Assembly (NCBI RefSeq): GCF_039555335.1
Contig: NC_092629.1
Span: 34,845,537 to 34,909,536, forward strand
Direction: 5' to 3'
From: Amphiura filiformis
Taxonomy: Eukaryota > Echinodermata > Ophiuroidea > Amphilepidida > Amphiuridae
Length of the DNA: 64,000 nt
Below, piece after piece: positions 56,101 to 64,000 of the stretch. The position numbers and the translations under genes were made by a program. Below the pieces are notes generated by a model that worked only from the letters and a program-made list of their open reading frames with translations, was not told the origin of the DNA and made no database searches. Within the stretch, counting starts at the first letter, position 1. The number at the start of each line of letters is the position of its first letter.

Positions 56101-59100
56101 TGCTTAAAAGATTAAATTGACAACATTCCCGAGTTACATACATGATGTGTTATGTTTGTATGGATGACCTTTGGTGACCTTTGACATTTTTCAACAGCGC
56201 CCTCTATTTTTCAAAAATGTGCCATGGGCCGTTTTTATACTGGGCCACTCAATTATTTCCAACTTGCATGCAATGCAAGGGCAGAAACTGTGTCAAAATA
56301 TGTCAATCATATGTCTCGTATGAGTTCTATGAGTTATATCAGGCTCAAATATCTAATGGACCATCGGGTCAGCATTGTTGGAAGTTTACTGGCCCGACGC
56401 AAAATCGACTGGCCCGGGGCCACCACTTAAATCTGTCCCTGTTCATCACATTATGTTCACTCATTTTACATTCTGATATTAAACCAACAAAACAAGGAAT
56501 TATTCTGTTGAAACAAATCAATTTCTTAAGATATTGCTTAATTATAATATAGTACATTGCCTTATATAATGCTTTTAATTAGCATCCATTCCTCTCTCTT
56601 AATTATTTATAGCATTTGGTGCCATCAATCAATTTTACTTCTGCTAAAGGAAGTTCATCTGATGCAAACTGACTGAATTGAAATATCCTTGCATAAATAT
56701 TTACTGTGATCATCTAATTAGCACCCTAGCTGGTTAGTCATTTTCTAAGGGCGTTTATTAAAATGAAAATATATAAGTCAAAATTGGGCCTCTGGAAGAA
56801 AAGAGGATTACATGCATTTTCCACTGAATAAATAATCCATGGGTTGAATAAGAAAACAAACAGAAACTGAGACAAAGACAAAGAGGAGACTTAAAGGCAT
56901 TCCTACAATGCACTATGATTGGGAAATTTGATCAATATGACCTAATTTTAAAGGCAAAGTCCCCATTGCCACACACACAAAATGGTAATTTTAAAACTGC
57001 AGCCAACAAGCTAATAGTTGAGACTTATAACTTATATTTTACTTTCTTACAGGAAACATTCATATTGTCCCACTGCATTAATTTTATTCATAAGTCTCAA
57101 TGTTTTGAATGTTAAATAAAAGGATGAAAACACCAGATATTTGCACACAATCCCAATGCAAGGTATGGTCAACTGGGCCACATGTGTACAAAAGGTCAGA
57201 AACCCCATTGGGTTATGGGAATGCCTTTAAACATCCTCTGGACAAAGACCGAGTATCTCAATTCAAAATCATCATAATCCTAAGCCAGAAGGTATTAGAT
57301 GATCATTTTATTTACTGCAGGCAGTTGACACTTGAAGAATTTCCATAGCGGGCACTTATTAGGGCAGGGGTGCTAATTAGGTTGATTATTTACATAATGA
57401 AATTGATTTTGAATTAGCATACAGTTGCATTGCTTACTCATTTAATTATAAACTATTTATAGCTGTTGGTGTCGTTCAATCAATATCAGTATTAATGTCC
57501 GGTCAGATAATAAAAACTGACCAAACTTTTATTGATTTGTTTTCCTTAATTAAAATTGGCTTTCATACTTTTATTTAATTATTCAGGATACACTGGACTA
57601 AATAACACAACAATGAATTATACTGGAAAAAATTACAGTAGGAATATCCATAACACAACCAAGTGTACTTTTTCCAAAGATTTCCAGAAAATACTTTTAA
57701 AGGGGACATTTTTGTACAATTACTTTTTTGAGCTTTGCCATTTTTTACTAGTTGTTAACCCCCAGAGCACTACCTGCCGATCTAACATTGCCTCTGATTG
57801 GTCAATTACATGCTATCTTCACTTTAATCACCAATCAGAATGGAGCTTTGCAAATAATTCATTCCAATTTTTTTGTGTGGTGAAATTATTCTAACAATGT
57901 TGCTGATTGGTCCAATTGATAATGAAAACTTCTTTTGGCCAATCGACAGGTAGTTCTCATGATGTTAAATTCACAATTCTCAGCTTCCTAACATTGACCT
58001 ATATACAAAAGGAGAATAATATTCATGGGATATTTTGCAGTACCGGCTTGGAACACAAAAGCGTGAAAATAAAAGTAGCTTAAAATTACATGTCAAAAAG
58101 TATTAGCTAACAAAATATGCCACTCAATGAAGTGTGGACAGTCTTTTTGCACAGTATTTATCATATAAGCTTACCTGTTTGATTGTCTCTGCTGTACTCT
58201 CTGGGTGAGCATTAAAGAAATGCAGAACCTTTGATGGCTGATGAATACGTACAAAGCAGTCAAGGAGAAATACAACTTGACAATTTTTCTTAAAGCGGTA
58301 AAATCCCACTTAAATACCGTACTGACGCGAGTATAGTCCCACCCTTTTTTGGGGTGAAAAATGACCAAAAATGGGTGGTGGGACTTGACACGAGGATTTG
58401 CTAGTTAACAAGGTGCATTTTTAATCTTTCATAACAGTGAATTCACGTCAAGGTCTCCGATATTCGGCACCAGAACTTCCCAAAAAGCTTAAAAAGTAGT
58501 CTCACTAGAGTTGTAAAAAACTCATATTTTCTCCTATTTTTGGGTGGAATTTTAGCCTTACCTTCACTAAATAGAATTTTGGAAATATTGTTGATAACAT
58601 TTGTCCATTTCTCTGAAAGAAATGACATGCAAACTATCATTATTTTTAATTTATTTCACACCTACTCTGACATAATCTCGCCATGTGTTATTTACTGTAG
58701 GCGGCCATCTTGGATTTATGTCCTCGGCCGTAGAGTTTATTAAATAACAATTTCTGAAATTTTTCCCAAATATTAGGGTGGGACTTTACTCGAAGGTGGG
58801 CTTATACTCACGTCAGTATGGTAATAAGAGCAAGCAATTGTAAAAGAGCAAGCAAATACGTTAAGGATGCGATTTCTACCTGAAAATAGTGGACTACTCC
58901 AGTTGTAATCCATACACCCCCTATAGAAGACATGACCTTAATCTACCAGAGTGAGTGTGAATTTCAAATGGGAGTTACCTGAAAGGGGACTTCATTTGAA
59001 ATCTACACCCCCTTTGTGGGAGCTTAAGGTCATGTCTTCCATATAGGGAGCATGAATGGGAATAGCCCAGTATGTTTCAAGAGGCACTCTACCACCTTCC

Positions 59101-62100
59101 CCACCCTGGTAACCTGTCTACCAGATTGGCAAAACTGTCTTACTAAACAAATTGGGCTATTCCAGGTGAAGCCCATACACCCCCTATGGAAGACATGGCC
59201 TTAGTCTCCCACACAGGGGGTGTTGATTTCAAATGGAGCCAACCATTTAGGTAACCCCATTTGAAATCTACACCCCCTGTGTGGGAGACTAAGGTCATGT
59301 CTTCCATATGGGGAGTATGGATTTGAACAGGAATAGCCCAGTTGACACACATGGTAAGGATATGATTCTTGGATGCCGCCTGGCTGGTGGTGAATCTGTT
59401 GTTACGACTTTGTGAGTAGTCCATGAAGGATGGCGTACCGTCGGGCAACTCACCCGCCTGGCCTGGGGGCGCTAGAAACATCTGACGAGAAAAGCTGTAT
59501 GGAAACGAAAAGAAACAGAAATTTTACAAAATTTACAAAATCAAAATTGATTCTTACAAATTCAACTCATTCTACAATGTAATCAAAGTGACAATCAAAT
59601 ACCGTATTTCGTCAAATAAACGCCCAAGGGGGCGTTACATTTTCCCAAGGGGGGGGCGTTTATTAGAGGTCATTTTTAGCACGACAATTCCCGTTAAAAT
59701 CATTAGGTAAGCTTAAAAGTCACGCTAAATGACGAACTATGAACTTTTGACACTGACTTTTGGTTCACTTCCGGGTTGCCGATGCAGATTTTCGCCATTT
59801 ATTGCTGCTATTATCAACCATGTGAGCAACTTGGTAAGCTTACTACACAAGATAGCATGGAAATATCGGAATTTTGAAACATCTTGGTTGAAAAAAGTGG
59901 TGGGGGGCGTTTATTTGAGGGGGTGACTATTTGACGAAATCACGGTAACTGTGGTAATTTCACCCATATTTTGACCAAGGGTCACGAGAGATCAGGCTTT
60001 TAAACTAGAATTTTGCGGTTCTCAGCTTGCACGATTCTCGACGCAAAGTGTCAACCGCAATGCCTCCACCTTGACACACTTCATTTTAACCCGGACGATT
60101 TAACTTGGGAAATTAAAAAAAATCGGGGAAAAAGAAAAAGATTAATGCAAATGAGCTACCACATAATACTATGATCAGCTCGTAATAGGCGAGAATTATT
60201 CAGTTTTTGTTACTGCACCAGTCAATAAAGTTCCACTTTACGCCCATGTAAATGCACAAAGCTGTGTGTCAGTCATGCAATACGCAAAGCACATTTCACG
60301 TAGGTACTGAGCCCAGATGTGTGTACGCTATTCTGTATCAATCCACACTGTTATAAGTCCCTCCTATTATGAGCGGATCAGAGTATAGCATATTTTGTGA
60401 AGACTGGAAATTGGCACCCCTCCACCAAGTCACATCTCTATACGCCTTCCAGGTCCCGAGAAATTGCACCCCAACCATGGACAGACGGACAGAATGACGG
60501 ACAACCAGGAAACGTAATACCACCAGTGTAGGCATAAAAATAGGGATGGGGATCCAACTAGATTGGTAACCCCTGAGCTAGACCTTAAATGTACTTACCC
60601 AAGCTGGATAGTTTTGTCAAAGAAGTCAATGTTACTCAGATTGGTGACGGCTCTCTCAACAGCTAGGGCATCACCCATCTCTGCCATAGCACATCCCGGT
60701 TTACTCTTCAAGTATTTGATCTGCAGGAAGAAACATTGATGGTATAATGAAAGACAAAGATAAAAAGATAAAAGTTTGCGACTGACGTCATCAATCAAAC
60801 TCGAGCACGGTTTGTTTACAAGTGTCGTGATATGAGTTGCTGAACACGGCGGTAAAACCGAGCGCCTTATTGTTAATTTTGCACTTTCAAACATACAAAG
60901 CATCTTAAAAGTTAGGTCTTAATAGTAGGAAACTTTCTTTCGCGATGGCACCATATCAACAATGCCTAGAAAAGTTGCTTTTTGCCTTGTAAAAATAAGT
61001 AATTTTTCGCCATTTGCTGCTATTCCTTTTCTCCGATCAGCACCAGATAAATCGACCTTCCATGTACGCGCTAATTAACTAATCAAGGATCGTAGAGAAT
61101 TTGATTGACAGATGACGTCAGACGCAAACTAGTCTTTTTATCTTTATCTTTGTCTTTCATTATAAGATATTACATGTTATATTATGTGCTAAATGTGATT
61201 GAATCAGTTATTTCAGGAGAGGGTTCAATTCAAAATCTTTTAGTACTTGCTATGAGCACATGATCTGGGATTTTAGATTACGATGGCAACTTCTCTATAG
61301 CAAGGTACTCAACAGAAAATCAGAAACAGCAAGGAAATATGAGAATATTCCTTAAAGGAAGCATGCACTACAGAGAGCGAGTTGAAACAGTGGTTGTTCC
61401 TTCACCTTGCACCACCTTGCACCACTGATTGTATGTGCACTTGGTTTGTTTATACCAATCCATGCTCGTTTGTTGCAGGTTTACTCCGGGACAGCACTTT
61501 GAATCCTCTGGTAAAATGCGCTGAATAAATCCAAAATGTAGGTAGCACATTCTGTTTATATACATGTGGTCCAATTTACAATGTCGCACATTGTTGCATC
61601 AACCACAATGGCTCATTGTGTTGCACTTTGGTCCATTCAACTTTCAAACAATGCAGTCAGCCTGACCACCTGTAGAGTACATTCTGCATGCGTTGTGAGA
61701 TTTGAATGGATGAAACTTTCCAAACTGCATGTTTTCTTACGGAATAAATCATTGTGACTGAATCGGCGATGTAAATGGGCAACATATCCATTTCCTGCAA
61801 ATCTGTCTGGTCCTTGAACAGGTGGCCGAGGGTTTGCATACGTTATTGAACATTTAGAGGGGTTTGTTCGAGGAATACGCTGCAGGGTACCACCTCCCTC
61901 TTTGGCTTTTTTATACCAAATTATCATCATCCAATTCCGGAAATGCAAAAAAAAAAAAAAAAAAAAAATCAAGATTTTTTCTGAGACATTTCTGGAATTC
62001 CGGAAATTTTCAGAAGATTTACATCCCTGCTGAATGCAACAATGTGTGACATAGTAAGTTGGGAACTTGTAAACCCTTTTATTATGTTGTTGCGTACCTT

Positions 62101-64000
62101 CATAAATGGCACTTACCTTCATAACATTACCATAGAGACAGAGTAAGTTAAACAGTCTATCGCAGTTCATCTTCTTGGCTTCCATTCCATATATCATAAC
62201 CACAGGGCTACCATTACCGGGCTGTGTCTGAGGGGGTGGTTGCAAACCATGCTGTTCCTGCATACCATAGCCACCGTACTGTTGTTGGCTATAGTCGCCT
62301 CTCTCCTGTGGGTAGCCGCGTCCTGGGTGTTGGGGAGGGTAGCCTTGATCTTGATAATGCTGCGGCATTGGGCCACCTCGGCCTCTAGGGGGCGCTGGAC
62401 CTCGCTGTTCCTGCATGCCTGTAATAAAGTTATCACCATTACAATACCATATTTATTATGACAGCATGACATCTTGTTGGGAAATAGTATTGAGACAGGC
62501 ATCAACACATTATTACAAATATCAGTGGCAGTCATTATTTTATTTTATTTTATTAGATCTTATTTTGCCTGGGGAACAAACTCAGTGGTCCACACTGATT
62601 TCCAGTCTGGCCCAGGGGTCAAACAAAATACATCAAAAATACAAATTAAATACATACAAAGAATAACATACCATGGATTTAACAAATAACATTATATATG
62701 AACACACCAAGGAAGCACACCTGTGCTGGCCGGCCGCAGTGCGGCCATGTCAGCAGGCTTCTAAGACAGCCCGCTGACAAAGTCCGCACTGCAGCCGACC
62801 ATCACAGATGCAACAACCTGAATAATTAAATAATTAAATTGCACATCGCCTTGAAATGGCCTGGTGTAGGAGGTAATGGAACTTTAACCTGGGTTGGCAA
62901 TGAATTAAAAGAGACCACACCTCTGGATGTGAATTTCCGCTTAGCCGACTCGCTCTTACAAGGTGGGATGACCAGGTTACCTTGTGACCCTGCTCTAGTC
63001 AGATGTTTGTGACTAGAGGCAACGGTGTCACATAACAAGGATTCGGCAGATAATTCTGTTGAACCAAATTATGTTCAAAAATTTGAATATTTCTGACACG
63101 ACGTGACCAGAGTAAATTTGTTTATGCCTGTCGTCGCCGTAACTACAGATTCACCGATGGTGAATCCAATATTTTTGAATATGATGATACTTGCACATAC
63201 CAATGCTTCCACAGCCATTGCGCAAAGCACAAGCAAACCACAATGTTTAACATTTCTGGTTCAGAGAACTGTCGCTTTGCTGCGGCATGGCGCATCAATA
63301 ATGACCACTGACCAGCCTTGATTTTATTCCTTTTTATGTAATGTGCATGCGTCACGTCGCTCAACGACAGTATGACACCAGCAAATGAGCGTTTGTTACT
63401 AACAAACTGAAGGACAGAGCTATTGCATGAGCTGGCTTCGCTGCAAAAAATGCATGCTCAATTACACTTTGACTTGGCTACTTAGTAGCCCTGCTCATTT
63501 CGGTTTTGAAGCTCGCAAACGTTTTGAGCATCTGCTGAGCAAACAGATATGACTGAACAGCTGTACAGAAATCTCCGGTTCAATTTCTGCCAAAATTCTG
63601 ATCATCTTTGTTCTTGTATTAAATTAACGTAGTATTGAAATATTAAGCTTGGTATTATCCGGCGTCTTCTTGAGTCATAATCTAGAATACCGACCGACTT
63701 TTAATATAAAGTTTGGGAACTGCTCATGTGTGAGTGAAGCAGAGTCTTTGAGTTTGTGAGTACTGGATGGTGGAAGCAGAAGCAGATCTTTGCAGAAATC
63801 TTTACTTTACTTCAAGTTCAAGAACTTCAACTCAATTTATTAAACACCCAGTAACCATAAAAACTTGTCTCTGTTGACATTCTCTGTTGACATTTAGCTC
63901 CTCTAGATCTTTTACAACCTTAGTAATTATAATATGTCAATTTTTACCATATTGGTCAAAGCCCTGCTCTCCCATGCCATTGCCATACTGATTGAACCCA
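53070..64000 (-). CDS. HNRNPL: hnRNP L/LL-type RNA-binding protein, 3' part
   Basis: Minus-strand gene running off the right edge. Exons in transcript order are >64000-63948, 62418-62117, 60720-60599, 59494-59347, 58237-58175, 54732-54675, 53913-53818 and 53128-53070 (stop TAA at 53072-53070). All phases agree. The product has a Gly/Gln/Tyr/Pro-rich linker, then RRM3 (VVMIYGMEAKKMNCDRLFNL, LYGNVMK, AMAEMGDALAVERAV), a linker containing SQSRNNRFTT, and RRM4 (KVLHFFNAH, SVKMFESK, GLVEWPDKQRAVEALIMANH, YPYTFKLCFS). This is the hnRNP L/LL order. Members bind CA-rich RNA in the nucleus and regulate splicing and stability. RRM1 and RRM2 must lie beyond 64 kb. L and LL cannot be told apart here. Confidence 0.93.
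53818..53913 (-). CDS. HNRNPL: hnRNP L exon, RRM4 second half
   Basis: Acceptor GTTTAATTTCAG at 53914, donor GTAAGTAGAA from 53817, 96 nt, phase 1 to phase 1. It encodes ERNLTGLVEWPDKQRAVEAL and IMANHTTMENP. Confidence 0.92.
54022..54344. mobile_element. MITE with TACCGTATTTCGTCAAATA ends, copy 1
   Basis: TACCGTATTTCGTCAAATAG and, inverted at the right, TACCGTGATTTCATCAAATA. Inner words TAAACGCCCCC and TTTTTTCAACCAAGATG. The inverse copy is at 59600-59947. Confidence 0.85.
54675..54732 (-). CDS. HNRNPL: hnRNP L exon, RRM4 middle
   Basis: Acceptor TTCTTTTGATAG at 54733, donor GTAAGTAGAT from 54674, 58 nt, phase 0 in, phase 1 out. It encodes IFLNVGVDEPVSVKMFESK. Confidence 0.9.
55200..55560. 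repeat. Tandem repeat, 115-bp unit, three copies
   Basis: CAGGGTCAGGAAATTCCCAA at 55218, 55333 and 55448; the units are nearly identical and include GTTGTGTGGCCGGGGATCAC. 115 is not a multiple of three, so the open frames across it rotate and are not a gene. Inside an hnRNP L intron. Confidence 0.95.
55996..56253. mobile_element. MITE with 41-bp inverted repeats and TA duplication
   Basis: ATTGAGTGGCCCAGTATAAA then AACGGCCCATGGCACATTTT are mirrored exactly at the right end. Flanks are TA at 55994-55995 and 56254-56255, which suits a Tc1/mariner-type mover. Confidence 0.88.
56892..57230. mobile_element. TTAA-ended MITE
   Basis: TTAAAGGCATTCCTACAATG at the left and CATTGGGTTATGGGAATGCC plus TTTAA at the right are imperfect inverses. 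Confidence 0.72.
57360..58120. other. hnRNP L intron sequence, nothing coding
   Basis: It resembles 56560-56720 in places (ATTTATAGC...GGTG...CAATCAAT), suggesting an old local duplication. CCAATCAG/CTGATTGG words occur at 57790-57910. Confidence 0.4.
58175..58237 (-). CDS. HNRNPL: hnRNP L exon, start of RRM4
   Basis: Acceptor TATTCATCAG at 58238, donor GTAAGCTTAT from 58174, 63 nt, phase 0 to phase 0. It encodes PSKVLHFFNAHPESTAETIK plus Q; VLHFFN is the RRM4 first strand. Confidence 0.92.
58316..58821. mobile_element. TIR element with TACCGTACTGACGCGAGTAT ends
   Basis: TACCGTACTGACGCGAGTAT and, inverted, TACCATACTGACGTGAGTAT; GTCCCACCCTTTTTTGGG and AATATTAGGGTGGGAC lie further in. It begins about 80 nt beyond the hnRNP L exon acceptor. 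Confidence 0.83.
58891..59069. mobile_element. MITE family A, copy 8
   Basis: Left GGACTACTCCAGTTGTAATCC, inner GAGTGTGAATTTCAAATGGG and GAAATCTACACCCCCTTTG, right GAATGGGAATAGCCCA. Confidence 0.87.
59153..59340. mobile_element. MITE family A, copy 9, next to the donor of the hnRNP L 59.3-kb exon
   Basis: Left TTGGGCTATTCCAGGTGAAGCC, inner CAGGGGGTGTTGATTTCAAA, right GGATTTGAACAGGAATAGCCCA. Its right terminus is at position 7 of the following intron (donor GTCAAC at 59346). Confidence 0.9.
59347..59494 (-). CDS. HNRNPL: hnRNP L exon, RRM3 end and linker
   Basis: Acceptor TTTCCATACAG at 59495; phase 2 in. It encodes FSRQMFLAPPGQAG and DYSQSRNNRFTTSQAASKNH. To stay in phase with the next exon it must end at TGT before GTCAAC, a weak donor. 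Two nearby GTGTGT/GTGTCA donors would break frame. The exact 3' end is therefore the least certain boundary in this gene. Confidence 0.83.
59600..59947. mobile_element. MITE with TACCGTATTTCGTCAAATA ends, copy 2 (inverse of copy 1)
   Basis: TACCGTATTTCGTCAAATAA at the left and, inverted at the right, TACCGTGATTTCGTCAAATA; inner TTTTTTCAACCAAGATG on the minus strand. Copy 1 is at 54022-54344 in the opposite orientation. Confidence 0.87.
60599..60720 (-). CDS. HNRNPL: hnRNP L exon, RRM3 second half
   Basis: Acceptor TTTCTTCCTGCAG at 60721, donor GTAAGTACAT from 60598, 122 nt, phase 0 in, phase 2 out. It encodes IKYLKSKPGCAMAEMGDALA and VTNLSNIDFFDKTIQLG. Confidence 0.94.
60743..61168. mobile_element. 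MITE with TATAATGAAAGACAAAGATA ends
   Basis: The left TATAATGAAAGACAAAGATA and the inverse right end agree for about 25 bp, followed by AAAAG...GTTTGCG and GACGTCA words on both sides. It starts about 22 nt upstream of the RRM3 exon acceptor. Confidence 0.85.
62117..62418 (-). CDS. HNRNPL: hnRNP L exon, linker and RRM3 first half
   Basis: Acceptor ACTTTATTACAG at 62419, donor GTAAGTGCCA from 62116, 302 nt, phase 1 in, phase 0 out. A Gly/Gln/Pro/Tyr-rich linker (GGPMPQHYQDQGYPPQHPGR, YSQQQYGGYGMQEQ) leads into SPVVMIYGMEAKKMNCDRLF and NLLCLYGNVMK. Confidence 0.94.
62535..63110 (-). mobile_element. LINE 3'-end fragment
   Basis: The minus-strand frame from about 63060 to 62826 encodes a typical LINE C-terminus (NLVIPPCKSESAKRKFTSRG, VVSFNSLP). 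It is followed by a 3' UTR and a (TAAAA)-like tail (ATTTTATTTTATTTTATTAG on the plus strand at 62540-62560). Lies in an hnRNP L intron; unrelated in sequence to the LINE at 16.6 kb. Confidence 0.75.
63110..63947. other. hnRNP L intron, nothing further recognised
   Basis: Unique AT-rich sequence with short open frames lacking family features. Confidence 0.4.
63948..64000 (-). CDS. HNRNPL: hnRNP L linker exon, cut by the window edge
   Basis: Donor GTAAAAATTG from 63947. It encodes GFNQYGNGMGEQGFDQY with phase 1 out, joining GGMQEQRG of the next exon. Its acceptor lies beyond 64000. Confidence 0.85.

Noticed and set aside
61566..61839. Open frames within the hnRNP L intron
   Set aside because: Lie downstream of the RRM3 donor at 62116; continuation of frame into the intron, with no conserved motif.

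Overview
The window is invertebrate animal DNA: AT-rich, spliced genes with long introns, and very dense short inverted-repeat transposons, tRNA-derived SINEs, LINE remnants and microsatellites. The gene families and the repeat style suggest a non-chordate deuterostome, perhaps an echinoderm. This assignment is an inference; no species marker is visible.

Three protein-coding genes can be assembled by hand from exons whose splice sites and reading phases all agree. (1) Minus strand, about 20.26 kb down to 0.12 kb: nine internal exons of a leucine-rich-repeat (LRR) protein with an LRR cap and a long charged C-terminal region. Neither end was found, and I do not recognise the orthologue. (2) Plus strand, 33.8-47.6 kb: a Stum/SPEC3-family two-pass membrane protein. 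Two different large first exons (33.8 and 36.7 kb) each encode a divergent N-terminus, a shared IPxTPAVCTA motif and the first membrane segment. Both end in the same phase at the same GTG codon boundary and can be joined to common exons at 44.2 and 47.5 kb. (3) Minus strand, 64.0 kb down to 53.07 kb: the 3' part of an hnRNP L/LL-type RNA-binding protein (Gly/Gln/Pro linker, RRM3, RRM4, stop); the 5' part lies beyond the window.

The rest is mostly mobile DNA. At least five hAT-type elements have readable 8-bp target duplications (5992-6208, 12289-13283, 17795-18154, 21062-23833, 25605-28531). One lies inside a LINE reverse transcriptase, one has a second element nested in it, and one has its empty target site preserved in a second copy of the host repeat at 19.6 kb. 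About nine copies of one palindromic MITE ('family A', inner motif GTTGAAATCCATACACCCC) are scattered throughout.

The most unusual pattern is that four of these family A copies begin only 7-12 nt inside an intron, next to the 5' splice site, in all three unrelated genes. This suggests an insertion preference for splice donors or an introner-like history. Other points of note are a higher-order repeat at 38.6-39.3 kb, a partial exon duplication in the LRR gene, and inverted MITE pairs flanking two hnRNP L exons.
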